Shown here piece by piece: positions 8,183-18,005 of a stretch of 64,000 nucleotides of DNA. Both the position numbers and the translations under genes were made by a program. The notes under the pieces were generated by a model. The model saw only the letters and a program-made list of their open reading frames with translations, made no database searches and had not been told where the DNA came from. The stretch is from Actinobaculum sp. 313 (GTDB lineage Bacteria; Actinomycetota; Actinomycetes; Actinomycetales; Actinomycetaceae): the NCBI RefSeq assembly GCF_003073475.1, contig NZ_CP029033.1, positions 2,704,962 through 2,768,961 of the forward strand, given 5' to 3'. Every line of letters begins with the position of its first letter. The stretch's first letter is position 1.

Positions 8183-9891
8183 ATGACACATTTGATCCAC
8201 GCCTATGGCGTCGATTACCTCGTCATAGCGATCTACTTCGCGGCCGTTCTCGGTATCGGTCTTATCGCCCGAAGGCAGGCCTCCAGCTCCATCGGGTTCT
8301 TCCTCTCTGGTCGTTCCCTACCCGCCTGGGTAACGGGACTCGCCTTCATCTCCGCCAACCTGGGTGCCGTCGAAATCATGGGGCACTCGGCCAATGGCGC
8401 CGAATACGGCTTGCCAACCCTGCATTACTTCTGGGTGGGTGCCGTACCCGCCATGCTCTTCCTGGGCGTGGTCATGATGCCGTTCTACTACGGTTCAAAG
8501 GTCCGCTCCGTGCCGGAATTCATGCGCATGCGATTCGGTACGGGAGCTCACTTGGTCAACGCCCTCTCATTCGCCCTGGCACAGGTGCTTATCGCCGGCG
8601 TCAATCTCTTCCTGTTGGGGAGCATCGTCCACGCGCTTCTCGGTTGGCCGCTGTGGGTAGCCCTGGTTGTCGCCTCCGTCATCGTGTTGGCGTACATTAC
8701 CTTCGGCGGCCTGAGTGCCGCCATTTATAACGAGGTCCTGCAGTTCTTCGTTATCGTCGCCTCCCTGCTGCCGCTGACGCTTATCGGCCTGCATCGCGTG
8801 GGCGGCTGGAGCGGCCTGAAGGAGAAGATCACCGAGGCGGCAGCGGCGGCCCCACCGGATGCACATGTGGCCTCCGCGAGTGAACAGCTGCACTCCTGGC
8901 CCGGCCAGGCTCTCTCCGGCTTCAATTCACCGGTTCTGTCTGTGATCGGTATAGTGTTCGGACTCGGCTTCGTGCTCTCCTTCGGATACTGGACCACGAA
9001 CTTCGTGGAGGTGCAGCGCGCCATGGCCTCCGAATCCATGACCGCAGCCCGAAAGACGCCGATTATCGGTGCCTTCCCGAAGATGTTCGTTCCCTTTATC
9101 ACCGTACTTCCCGGCATGCTCGCGGCCGTCCTCGTCACCGAAATCGCCGATGTCAAGAATGGCGAGCATGTGGCTGGCGGTGCCTCGGGTACGGGAGTGC
9201 AGTTCAATGACTCCCTGCTCTACCTCATGCGCGACCTTCTGCCCAACGGACTGCTCGGCCTGGCGATTACCGGCCTGCTCGCCGCCTTCATGGCTGGCAT
9301 GGCGGCTAATATCTCCGCGCTCAATACCGTGTTTACGATTGACCTGTGGCAGACCTACGTGGTGAAGGACAAACCGGATGCCTACTATGTGAAGGCGGGC
9401 CGGATGTGTACGGTGGTGGCGACCATTGGGCCATCTTCACGGCGCTTATCGCCAGCAAGTTCTCCAATATCATGGACTACCTGCAAACACTGTTCGGCTT
9501 CTTCAACGCACCGCTCTTCGCCACCTTCATCGTCGGTATGTTCTGGAAGCGAATGACTCCAACAGCCGGCTGGGTGAGCCTTATCGGTGGCACACTCTCT
9601 GCGGTGATCGTGTGGCTGCTCTCGCTGGTCGGTGTCATCAACCTACCCGGGCAGGGCACGGCCTTCGTTGCCGCCGCAACGGGGTTCGTCGTCGATCTCA
9701 TCCTCGCCGTGCTCGTCTCCTTGGGGACGAAGCCGAAACCGGCCGAGGAATTGGTGGGCTTCGTCTACTCCGAGACGCCGAAGTCCAACTTCCATGACCC
9801 GGCACTGAAGACCATGCCCGTGCTCGCCCGCCCGGTACCCCTGGCATGCATTGCCCTCGCCATGGTCATCGTGCTCAACGTGCTGTTCTAA
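8183..9891 (+). pseudogene. Sodium:solute symporter (SSS family), one-base frameshift
   Basis: Two overlapping frames together give about 569 residues with about 14 membrane helices, the usual SSS size. The N-terminal part (FLSGRSLPAWVTGLAFISAN) and the ITFGGLSAAIYNEVLQ stretch are typical of Na+/sugar symporters. The frame breaks at the GGG run 9428-9430; one extra G restores ATIGAIFTALIASKF and the C-terminal helices. Because many genes here show the same kind of break, the gene is probably intact. The start ATG at 8183 has GAAAGGA upstream. The divergent galK operon and downstream galE suggest galactose or a galactoside as substrate. Confidence 0.82.
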
Positions 9892-9902
9892 GGAGATGCA
9901 GG

Positions 9903-10175
9903 ATGAGTAACACAACGAATAACCAACCACAGCGGCGTGCCGGACTCTTCGACGTCCGCAACGTGATCGGGATCATGATGGCATGTTTCGGCATCATCCT
10001 GACACTGACAGGAATTGTAGGCGATCCGGAACTCGAAAAGACCGGTGGCGTCAACGCCAACCTATGGGTGGGTATTGCCCTCCTCGGCGTGGCCTTGATC
10101 TTCGCCCTGTGGGCGTGGATCCGCCCCACATATGTGCCCGCCAAGGACGCCACCACAGGCGCACCAAGCAACTAA
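9903..10175 (+). CDS. Small two-helix membrane protein linked to the symporter
   Basis: 90 residues with hydrophobic helices at about 21-40 (VIGIMMACFGIILTLTGIV) and 53-72 (LWVGIALLGVALIFALWAWI). A GGAGATGCAGG ribosome site lies 12 bases after the symporter stop, so the two are co-translated. I do not recognise a named family. Small membrane proteins following SSS symporters are sometimes accessory subunits, and that is the best guess here. Confidence 0.7.
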   Translation: MSNTTNNQPQRRAGLFDVRNVIGIMMACFGIILTLTGIVGDPELEKTGGVNANLWVGIALLGVALIFALWAWIRPTYVPAKDATTGAPSN

Positions 10176-10179
10176 TTCG

Positions 10180-10253
10180 ACTTCGGTCCCGGCCTTTTTG
10201 GGAATCGGTCCCATTTCAGGAACCGACCGTAGGAACACGGCCGGGACCGAAGT
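10180..10253. other. 15-bp inverted repeat with structured interior
   Basis: ACTTCGGTCCCGGCC at 10180-10194 pairs perfectly with 10239-10253. The 44-base interior folds further (TCGGT/ACCGA). A T5 tract follows the left arm, not the right one, so it is not an ordinary terminator. It sits between the small membrane protein and galE and may attenuate or stabilise the transcript. Confidence 0.5.
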
Positions 10254-10298
10254 TCTGTGGCTTCTCGTTAGCACTTCGATACAGGAGGAGATTTTCCT

Positions 10299-11267
10299 AT
10301 GTCATGGCTCATCACCGGCGGTGCCGGTTATATCGGTTCCCATGTGGTCCGAGCTTTCGCACAGGCGAAACTCTCACCCGTAGTGATCGACGATCTATCC
10401 ACCGGCCACGCATCCTTTGTGCCAGATTCCGTTCCATTCATCCGCGCCGATATCCGCGATACTGCACTCGTACAACGCACACTGCACGAATACGCCTGCG
10501 ACGGCGTCGTCCACATCGCCGGTTTCAAATACGCCGGAGTGTCGGTCACCGAGCCGCTACACACCTACGACCAAAACGTGGAAGCCACCGTATCCGTGCT
10601 GCGTGCCATGCAGCATGCAGGCGTGCATCGCTACGTGTTCTCCAGTTCGGCATCGGTATACGGAACTCCCGACGTCGACCTCGTCACCGAGGACACCGCC
10701 CTGCATCCCGAATCACCGTACGGTCAGACCAAGCTCATCGGTGAATGGCTCAATGCGGATATGCACGCGGTGGACGAGCAATGGCAGGGTGTCAACCTCC
10801 GCTACTTCAACGTTGTCGGTTCCGGGGATACCGGACTATGGGATTCCAGCCCGCATAATCTGTTCCCCATGGTCTTCGACCGCCTGCTCGGCGGCGGCAC
10901 ACCACAAGTCAACGGCAATGACTACCCGACGCCCGACGGCACCTGTGTGCGTGATTACGTGCATGTAGCCGATATCGCCTCCGGTCACGTGCTGGCCGCG
11001 CAGGCGATGCTGGCAGGCCGTGACCTACTTCCTGCCTACAACCTGGGAAGTGGCGGCGGCACCTCGGTGCAGGAAATCATGGACGCCATTCGTCAAGTTA
11101 CGGGTATCGACTTCACCCCCATTCAGGCACCACGCCGTGCCGGTGACCCGGCACGGATCGTCGCCGACGGCACCGCGGCAGGGCGAGATCTGGGATGGAC
11201 CCGCCATTACGACCTGCGAGAAATGGTCCGCTCCGCCTGGGAATCGCGGCAGAACGCTTCCGCCTAA
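10299..11267 (+). CDS. galE: UDP-glucose 4-epimerase
   Basis: 322 residues of the extended short-chain dehydrogenase type. The NAD loop GGAGYIGSH lies at residues 7-15, the catalytic pair is Ser in FSSSASVYG and Tyr in SPYGQTK, and NLRYFNVVGS lies near 170. It interconverts UDP-galactose and UDP-glucose, closing the galactose route set up by galK and the UGP-type enzyme. The ribosome site AGGAGG is 8 bases before the ATG. A perfect hairpin follows at 11300-11345. Confidence 0.92.
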   Translation: MSWLITGGAGYIGSHVVRAFAQAKLSPVVIDDLSTGHASFVPDSVPFIRADIRDTALVQRTLHEYACDGVVHIAGFKYAGVSVTEPLHTYDQNVEATVSVLRAMQHAGVHRYVFSSSASVYGTPDVDLVTEDTALHPESPYGQTKLIGEWLNADMHAVDEQWQGVNLRYFNVVGSGDTGLWDSSPHNLFPMVFDRLLGGGTPQVNGNDYPTPDGTCVRDYVHVADIASGHVLAAQAMLAGRDLLPAYNLGSGGGTSVQEIMDAIRQVTGIDFTPIQAPRRAGDPARIVADGTAAGRDLGWTRHYDLREMVRSAWESRQNASA

Positions 11268-11299
11268 GCGCCTCGCACAGGAGGCTCTGCACAAGAGGC

Positions 11300-11345
11300 T
11301 GCATAAGGGGTTGGTACTACCGACGTGGTACCAACCCCTTATGCA
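11300..11345. terminator. Perfect 18-bp stem, bidirectional terminator
   Basis: Arms 11300-11317 and 11328-11345 are fully complementary with a 10-base loop. There is no U-tract, as often in high-GC Gram-positives. It lies between the convergent galE and SMP-30 genes. Confidence 0.65.
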
Positions 11346-11440
11346 TTGGCAGGCGCGTTCTCCTCCCGCTAGCCGTTCCGCCGTCTCCGGCAAGCCCGGC
11401 AGCATATGCCCAAGGTGCCGCGGCGATAGTCGCAATCCAC

Positions 11441-12339
11441 TCAAGCACGCCCGGAGGCGTAACGACAATCGCGTGTATTGGTGTGAAGACGATAGATGGA
11501 TGTCGAGGCGGCAATGAAGAGGTCTGTGCCGTCCGGCCCTCCGAAGCAGAGATTACCGATTTTCTCCGGCACTGGCACCCGCCCAATTTCCTCACCATCC
11601 GGCGAGAGAATCACCACGGCCTCCAAACTGGAGGACCACACGTTTCCGTGCTCATCCACCTTGATACCGTCGGGGACTCCCGGGCCGACCTGCGCGAAGT
11701 CCTCACCGTTCTTCAGCCGCCAATCGTCCACCATGTAGCGGCGGATATGGTTGCGCTCGAACGGAGTGCCTTCGCGGTTCAACGCGGAAGAATCTGCAAT
11801 GTAGCAGATTGATTCATCGGGAGAGAACGCTATGCCATTGGGTTCGACCACGTCGGTAGCGGCTACCGTCAGCCGCCCTTCCGGGTTATGCGGAATACCC
11901 AGTGATCACAGTACTCACGCGATCCGGGATGCCCTTCCTCCGGGTAGATGATTCCGTAGGCCGGGTCGGTGAACCAGATTGATCCGTCGGTGGTCACGAC
12001 GATGTCATTGGGCGAATTGAAGCGGTGATCCTGCCAGCGGTCCACCACGGCCGTCACCTCGCCGTCGCGGTCGCGCTCGACTCGCCGCAGACCATGCGAA
12101 CACTGCAGAACGGACCCATCGAGGTCAACGGTGCGGCCATTGACATGTTCGGTGTTTTCCGCGTGCAGAACAAGCTCGCCGGTAGTGGGATCCAGATCCC
12201 AGATCCGCGCGTGCTTAACATCTGAGAAACGCAGCACCTGTTCCTTGCGCAACCAGCATGGACCTTCAATCCACCAGCCGCCTTCATACAGGTGATCCAA
12301 AGTGGGGTTGTCACCCACCAGGTCTGTCAATGTGGTCAT
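11441..12339 (-). pseudogene. SMP-30/gluconolactonase-like lactonase, one-base frameshift
   Basis: Two frames join to a 299-residue six-bladed propeller. The N-terminal half has IEGPCWL near residue 24 and FNSPNDIVVTTDGSIWFTDP near 110; the C-terminal half has VEPNGIAFSPDE and VPDGIKVDEHGNVW. These carry the metal-binding Glu, Asn and Asp of the family, which hydrolyses sugar lactones. The break is at the GGG run 11883-11885 (CCC on the coding strand); one more C gives RITPEGRLTVAATDVVEPNG. The start at 12339 has AAGGAGAAGG upstream. Probably a real, intact gene working with the acid-sugar genes next to it. Confidence 0.8.
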
Positions 12340-12526
12340 TTCCTTCTCCTTGCTATTGTGCCTTTGTGGTTGGTTGCTTCGAATATGGCACATCCTGGGC
12401 ACGCCAACCACAACTTTCGCGACTGGCCTCTCCGCCACATCGCATCTGCCACGCTGTTACCCTCCGAAACCGTCGTGGCGGGAAGGTACGCGCCGGTTGC
12501 ACTATAGGGGACCAAAACGGCCGCCT

Positions 12527-12556
12527 CTGGGTGGCGAAAGCCGTCCCGCCACCCAG
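12527..12556 (-). terminator. Terminator hairpin after the permease gene
   Basis: CTGGGTGGC at 12527-12535 pairs with 12548-12556, with a 12-base loop. It lies 13 bases beyond the GntP stop on the minus strand. Confidence 0.6.
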
Positions 12557-12568
12557 CAGGCCACCGAC

Positions 12569-13984
12569 TTAGCTGACCAGTGCGAATACAGCCCAGGTTA
12601 GTGCAAAGCCGATGAGGCTGAGTACGGTTGAGAGAACAGTCCACGTCTTCAGGCCGTCCTTCACCGACAAGCCAAGGTACTTCGTCACGATCCAGAACCC
12701 GGAATCATTGATATGCGATAGCCCGAGAGCACCGAAACCTATGGCCAGCGTGACAAGGACAGTTTCTATCCCCGTGAATCCGGCATTTGCAATCGGAACA
12801 GCCATGAGGCCGACACTCGTGTTGATCGCGACTGTGGCGGATCCCTGCGAAGCGCGCAGTACCAGAGATATCAGATAGGCGGCAAGAATAATCGGCATAT
12901 TGAGGTCGATCAGCGTCTCGGACAGTGCATCCCCGATGCCCGACTCCGTTAGTACGCCGGCGAACATGCCACCCGCACCGGTGACGAAGACGATCACCGC
13001 CACATCCGGTAGGGCCGAGTCCATGATGCTGCTGCGCCGTTCCAGGTTCCAGCCTTGCGAGCGCCCCACCACCAAGTAGGCCACAATCACCGCAACCGTC
13101 AGAGCCACCGCCGACGATCCGATCAGTGAGAGCCATCTTTGGGTGGTTGTCCCCTCCTTGAGGGCTATAGTGCTGACCGTTCCCAGCATGATCTGCAAGA
13201 TCGGAAGCAGGATCAGGAGAATCACTGTTCCTGCTCCGATTGGTCGCACGGCACGCCGCAAGGCGGTCGCCGCACCGTCCTGCGCTCCGGAAGCCTCCAC
13301 CGACGAGTCATTCTCCGCTCGCTCTGCCTGTAATTCCGCTGCCTTGCTGACCGGAGACTCCGACAGCTGAATTCCGTCAGTACGGATACTCTTGGCGATG
13401 AAATAGCCTCCCAGCACCGTGATTGCGCAAATCGGCAGACCGATCATAATCATCATGCCGTTATCGGCGCCGGTAGTACCAGCGGCAGCAACCGGTCCCG
13501 GATGCGGCGGCAATGCAACATGTACCGTCAGCAGGGCACCTGCCACTGGCAACCCGATTTTCAGCGGGTTCAAACCCGCTACTCGTGCAAAGCCGAACAC
13601 GATGGGAGCGAGGATAATAAAGCCGACGTCGAAGAAGACGGGGATGCCGAGGATGAATGCCGATGCCGTCACCGCAGCGATTACACGGTGCTCACCCAAG
13701 CGCAAAGTGAAGGCGCGCGCCAGGGAATCGGCTCCTCCGGCCATTTCGATCAAGCGGCCTAGAATCGCTCCCAGCCCGACCACGATCATCACCGATCCGA
13801 GGGTATCGCCCATGCCCCCTTGCAGCACGCCAACGATCTTTTGCGGCGCTATGCCAGTGGCCAGGGCGGTGCCAAGAGACACCAAGATGAGGGCAACGAA
13901 TGCAGACATCTTGACCCCGATAACGAGAAGTAGCAGGACGAAGACCGCACCAACGGCGATCCCGAGTAGAGCTGCAGTGCTCAT
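12569..13984 (-). CDS. GntP family gluconate/acid-sugar permease
   Basis: 471 residues with about 12-14 membrane helices. The GntP-type repeats are visible: GIPVFFDVGFIILAPIVFGF near residue 115, a LPPHPGPVAAA motif near 160 and a GLGLSHINDSGFWI-like segment (ALGLSHINDSGFWIVTKYLG) near 425. GntP permeases import gluconate and related sugar acids with protons. The dehydrogenase gene ends 3 bases upstream, so the two form one transcript, and the OtnK-type kinase nearby points to a tetronate or threonate as substrate. Confidence 0.9.
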   Translation of the reverse strand: MSTAALLGIAVGAVFVLLLLVIGVKMSAFVALILVSLGTALATGIAPQKIVGVLQGGMGDTLGSVMIVVGLGAILGRLIEMAGGADSLARAFTLRLGEHRVIAAVTASAFILGIPVFFDVGFIILAPIVFGFARVAGLNPLKIGLPVAGALLTVHVALPPHPGPVAAAGTTGADNGMMIMIGLPICAITVLGGYFIAKSIRTDGIQLSESPVSKAAELQAERAENDSSVEASGAQDGAATALRRAVRPIGAGTVILLILLPILQIMLGTVSTIALKEGTTTQRWLSLIGSSAVALTVAVIVAYLVVGRSQGWNLERRSSIMDSALPDVAVIVFVTGAGGMFAGVLTESGIGDALSETLIDLNMPIILAAYLISLVLRASQGSATVAINTSVGLMAVPIANAGFTGIETVLVTLAIGFGALGLSHINDSGFWIVTKYLGLSVKDGLKTWTVLSTVLSLIGFALTWAVFALVS

Positions 13985-13987
13985 AAA

Positions 13988-14875
13988 TCATTTCCCTTCG
14001 CCACGTACAACATTGATAATGGTCGAGTCGTCGTCGGCCCCGCGGCCCTGTGCCAGGCCAAGCACGTACAGCTGCTCCGCTGCCGCAGCCAGCGGGACGG
14101 AGAGGCCGACGCTTTTGGCTGCCGATGTCACGATACCCATATCCTTGACGAAGATATCCACGCGGGATGCCACCTCGGGGTTGCCGCCCTCATACGCCTC
14201 GATGGCGCGCGGACCGCGGTTACCCAGCATGAAGGACTCTGCGGCTCCCGACATCAGTGCATCGAGTGCCTTGCGCTGATCGAGGCCCAGCTTGCCGGCT
14301 AAAGCCAAGGCTTCCCCGGCCGCGGCGATATGCACACCACAAAGCAACTGGTTGACGGTTTTCATCGCCTGACCCTTACCGGGTTCATCGCCCACCAACA
14401 CCAGGTTGCCCGCCATGGCCTCCAGTACCGGCAGAGCCGCCGCGTACACATCCGGGTATGCTCCACAGGTCACGAGCAGATCACCTTCACCCGCTCGCAC
14501 CGGACCACCGGATACCGGGGCGTCGACCATGCCGATGCCATCGTCGGCCAGTCGAGCCGCCACCTCCATGACCGCGTCAACACCGACCGTGGACGTGAGG
14601 ATAACGACGGCGCCCTGCTTCATAGCCGTTACGACGCCGGCGGCGCCGTACAACACATCCTCAAGCTGCGCTCTATTACGCACGGCAATCAGTACGGCGT
14701 CGGCGCCCTCAACGGCGTCGCGAGCGGTAGTCACCGTCTCAACACCGGCCTCGGCGGCCAGTTGCCGCCGCTGGTCGAAAAGGTCATAACCGCTCACTTC
14801 GAAGCTCTTCGAGAGCCAGGTAGCCATAGGAAGCCCCATTGCTCCGAGCCCGAGAACCGCTACGCGTTGTGTCAT
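13988..14875 (-). CDS. Beta-hydroxyacid dehydrogenase, L-threonate/tetronate dehydrogenase-like
   Basis: 295 residues. The Rossmann loop VAVLGLGAMGLPMA is at the N-terminus, the substrate motif VDAPVSGGPVRAGEG lies near 115-130, and the catalytic Lys is in KTVNQLLCGVHIAA near 170. This is the 3-hydroxyisobutyrate dehydrogenase superfamily, which includes LtnD/OtnD that oxidise L-threonate or D-erythronate at C2. The OtnK-type kinase and GntP permease neighbours support that subgroup. The start was set at the ATG with CAGGAGAAA upstream; a longer in-frame extension lacks a ribosome site. Confidence 0.85.
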   Translation of the reverse strand: MTQRVAVLGLGAMGLPMATWLSKSFEVSGYDLFDQRRQLAAEAGVETVTTARDAVEGADAVLIAVRNRAQLEDVLYGAAGVVTAMKQGAVVILTSTVGVDAVMEVAARLADDGIGMVDAPVSGGPVRAGEGDLLVTCGAYPDVYAAALPVLEAMAGNLVLVGDEPGKGQAMKTVNQLLCGVHIAAAGEALALAGKLGLDQRKALDALMSGAAESFMLGNRGPRAIEAYEGGNPEVASRVDIFVKDMGIVTSAAKSVGLSVPLAAAAEQLYVLGLAQGRGADDDSTIINVVRGEGK

Positions 14876-15330
14876 GATTTTCTCCTGTTTTCTTACTTGA
14901 TGGGGATTTTCTACTTGATCGGAATCGGTCTGCAATGACCGGTGGCTGCATGCCCGTGCGGGCATGCGCTGTGCAGAGAGGTCTATTGCGGCGCTCCCGT
15001 GGCAGCAGCGCCGCGGATTCGGGGATGTGGGCGGTCACTCGAGGTGCATATTCATCCGAGTGTTCCGGGGAGCCGTCTCGCACCTACAGGTGTTTATCGG
15101 CTTGTGGGGCTAGGCGACTGTGCAAGACTTGGTGGCCCTGCGGGGCTAGGAGTAGTTCTTCGGGAGGTTGTGCCAGGCCTGGTGGCTCTTCGTAGCTTTG
15201 CCGCCTTTCGGGGCTAGGCAGCGCTTCGCAGTTTGGCGGATGAACCGGGGCGGAAGGGGTGTTTCCGCAAGCGGAGATCCGCCTCCGCGTGCCCGGCGGC
15301 GGTCGGGGGCCACCGGGCACTACTGCCTCA
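14876..15330. other. Gene-free spacer with GGGGCTAGG repeats
   Basis: I see no gene in these 455 bases. GGGGCTAGG occurs three times (about 15106, 15142 and 15209) in a degenerate repeat context. The kinase terminator is at 15289-15320, so the dehydrogenase-permease pair likely has its own promoter here. Confidence 0.35.
15289..15320 (-). terminator. Terminator hairpin after the OtnK-type gene
   Basis: GTGCCCGG (15289-15296) pairs with CCGGGCAC (15313-15320) and lies about 10 bases past the kinase stop codon on the minus strand. Confidence 0.5.
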
Positions 15331-16772
15331 TCACTGCTTGAGCTTGTCCGCTACCTCGGCCAAGGAATCATCTCCCCCAACATTGCCGGGGAACACAACG
15401 TAGGGCACCCCGGCGGCGGGGCCATCCTGCGCCAGCCACAGCGAGACAATTCCTGGCAGCATCGGGCCGAGCGCAATGGCGCGGCCGATTTCCAGGCCCT
15501 TAGAGGCGACGTCGGAGGAGGTGATGCCGCCCTTGGCAATCACGAACCGGGGAAGGACGCGGGCAATTATTCCCTGCACCACCGTGACCACGGCTGCCGA
15601 GACCTGCCGGGAAATGGCCAAGGAATCGGCGGCGTCGGCACCGGTGACGAGGGTGCGTGAAGTACGTACGATCACGTCTGCACATGAAAGTTCGTCAACC
15701 GACTGGTCAATGAGGTTGCGGAGATGAGCATCGCGGGCGTCGTCGTCGATCACCTGTGCAACGTCGATTTCCAGTTCCAGTGGATGCCGATGCTCGCGCA
15801 GTGCATTCAGTTGTCGCGTTGTGAGCCCGACATGTGATCCGACAACAACCAGTCCACCCGGTGCCACCGGCCGCTCCCGCGAGCGGCGTTGATCTCTTCG
15901 GAGGTGAGCGGCGCATGAACTTCCTGGCCGAGTCGAGCACGCACGAAGGGCGGACCAACGCGGTAGATGAAGTGCGATCCCGCCTCCTCCGCCTTGATCA
16001 AGGCCAGCGAGAGCTGACGCAGATCCTCTTCTTCGACGATATCCACGGCGATGGCCTGAGCGTCCGACGCAGAGCGCAGCAGTTCCAAGGTGCCCTGTGG
16101 ATCGGTCCGCAGGGTTTCGATATCGAGTACGAGAACCTGTGCAGCGCGGCGTTTACCGCCGCTTTTCTCCTCCACCCAGTCGGCAAGTGCAGATGACTTG
16201 TATCCGAAGCTGGCGTCGCGCGCAAACTCCGTTTCGCCAACGGGCAGGTAGCCGTCGGCGGGATTGCCGGCGTAATGCGTTCCGTGCACCGTGATTCGCC
16301 CGGCGTCACCGAAGGCGGGCACAATCACAATGCCGTCAACCTCCACACCCGCCGATTCGCGTAAGCACTGCGTGATCGTGTCCGGTTCAAGTGGAAAGTG
16401 CCCGCGCAGCGTCGAGTCTGATCGCGAAACGAAGGCTACCTCAAGGTCGGCGGCCTTGGCTGCCGCCAGTGCGGCGTTCACGGCTTCGCGATTGACCCGC
16501 TCGGCGTCGGTGGGCGCGAGCGAGCGGGAATTCGTCATCACATATACGGCGGGGGCACCGGTGCCAAACACCCAGGCGAAGTCCTCTTCGTCCCAGGATG
16601 TGAGGACGGGTAGGTTGGAAATGGATTGGGTGCCGGTAGGATCGTCGTCGAGAACAACGTATACGGGGTGGGATCCCGCGGCGGCTTGCTGCGCGGCGAC
16701 GACGTCGGCAGCGGAAACATCAGGAACTGGCGGGAGTCCCGCCAGTAACTCTTCACGACTAATCTGGGGCAT
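15331..16772 (-). pseudogene. Four-carbon acid-sugar kinase (OtnK/DUF1537), one-base frameshift
   Basis: Two frames join to about 480 residues. The N-terminal domain has YVVLDDDPTGTQS near residue 40, VYVMTNSRSL near 75 and FVSRSDSTLRGHFPLEPD near 115; the C-terminal nucleotide-binding part has GGLVVVGSHVGLTTRQL and VIAKGGITSSDVA. The family phosphorylates 3-oxo-tetronates made by the neighbouring dehydrogenase type. The break fits one missing base in the CCC run 15876-15878 or nearby. The ATG at 16772 follows a good ribosome site (AAAGGAG). Probably intact in the organism. Confidence 0.82.
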
Positions 16773-16817
16773 CTTCGCTCCTTTGCATGCGCTCAGACCT
16801 CAGAGGACTTGTGCCCT

Positions 16818-16846
16818 AGTATATTTGTCTTTGGTCCTTTGTGCAA
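16818..16846 (-). promoter_or_regulatory. Promoter of the kinase gene, possible GntR site
   Basis: On the minus strand TTGCAC (16841-16846) and TATACT (16818-16823) are exactly 17 bases apart. The spacer contains repeated CAAAG/AAAGGAC words that could bind the GntR protein encoded just upstream. Confidence 0.55.
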
Positions 16847-17013
16847 GGGTGGAAAGCTCAGAGGTGACAATCGGGATTTCTTTACCGGCTGCCGTCCGTC
16901 ATGCAGGGGCCGAAAATACACCCACGTCTTGCCCATCCGCCTACGCTTCCTACCGAAGCCCTCACTTCATTCACAGGGCCAAAGCTGTATGTCAGTTGCT
17001 GCAACGGCGCCCT

Positions 17014-17730
17014 CTACTCACTCGTCTCTTCTTCCGTCGGGCGGGTCGTGGCCAACAGATCGAGCCGCGTCTGGGTCATATGCGAACGCATCGCATCCTT
17101 CGCCGCCTGCTCGTCGCCCATCTCGATGGCGCGAAGGACCTCCCGGTGATGCGTTTGCGCGCGCTCGCGCACCGCCGCGTCGGAAGATGTGACTCGCCGT
17201 GACTGGCGCATTGCGACTTCCAGTGGTGCCATCACCGCCAAGACGAAGGGGTTGCCGCTGGCCTCCATAATCGCGCGGTGAAAAGCCAAATCGGCACTGA
17301 CGACGGTCTCCACGTCAGCTTCCGCACCGGCGGCGTCCATGATCTCCACCTGCTGCGCAATGGCCTGCAAATCATCCTCGCTGCGGTTACGTGCCGCCAA
17401 CCCAGCCGCTCCCACTTCGATCATGCGACGCAATTCGACGAGTTTGAGCCCGACCTCCCGCTCGGAACTGGTGCGCAGAGTCATGTTGATAAGAGTGCCG
17501 AGATCCGTCCACTCACTGCGGGCAACCACAAAGGTGCCACGGCCCTGCACCACGCGGAGCACGCCGCGTTCCCGTAGCACCTTGACAGCCTCACGGAGGG
17601 TCAGCCGCGAGACATTCAGCTCCGCCGCCAACTCCACCTCGCCGGGTAGGCTATCGCCGGCGCGGTATTGGCCTCCAGCAATGCGGTCAAGAATGGCATC
17701 GGTGGCTTCCTCTACCAGGTTTCTACTCAT
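17014..17730 (-). CDS. GntR family regulator, FadR subfamily
   Basis: 238 residues. Residues 5-70 are the winged helix (GGQYRAGDSLPGEVELAAEL then VSRLTLREAVKVLRERGVL and VQGRGTFV). Residues 85-225 form the FCD helical domain with the metal-ligand pattern D-x3-H in SADLAFHRAIMEASGN and later H in THHREVLRAIE and RSHMTQTR. FCD regulators sense small carboxylic acids. It precedes the acid-sugar genes on the same strand and is the likely regulator of the set. Confidence 0.88.
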   Translation of the reverse strand: MSRNLVEEATDAILDRIAGGQYRAGDSLPGEVELAAELNVSRLTLREAVKVLRERGVLRVVQGRGTFVVARSEWTDLGTLINMTLRTSSEREVGLKLVELRRMIEVGAAGLAARNRSEDDLQAIAQQVEIMDAAGAEADVETVVSADLAFHRAIMEASGNPFVLAVMAPLEVAMRQSRRVTSSDAAVRERAQTHHREVLRAIEMGDEQAAKDAMRSHMTQTRLDLLATTRPTEEETSE

Positions 17731-17948
17731 GGGATTGCGGGCTCCTTCCGGCTACTATCTTGACACACGGCACACAGACGGCGGCGGGACAGTTTTCCCA
17801 GCGAGGGCCGCGCCACCCGCGGACGGGAGCGGCCGTCAGCAGACCGGGCCATGCCCACAACGCCGCACGCGGCCGGGCGGAAGCACGTACCTGATTCTCC
17901 TATCGGCCGGATATCGGCGCGTGTCGGGCACCGTGGGGCATAAGCGTA

Positions 17949-17981
17949 TGCGGGGGCCAGGAACAGCTCCTAACCCCCGCA
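17949..17981 (-). terminator. Terminator hairpin after rplI
   Basis: TGCGGGGG (17949-17956) pairs with CCCCCGCA (17974-17981), 25 bases past the rplI stop on the minus strand. Confidence 0.6.
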
Positions 17982-18005
17982 CCAGCATTCTTCACAAATA
18001 AGCTG

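Noticed and set aside
9346..9891. Separate 181-residue membrane protein after the symporter
   Set aside because: It is the C-terminal part of the symporter displaced by a one-base break.
13559..13575. GGGTTCAAACCC resembling a tRNA T-arm
   Set aside because: It lies inside the GntP gene and there is no acceptor or anticodon arm around it.
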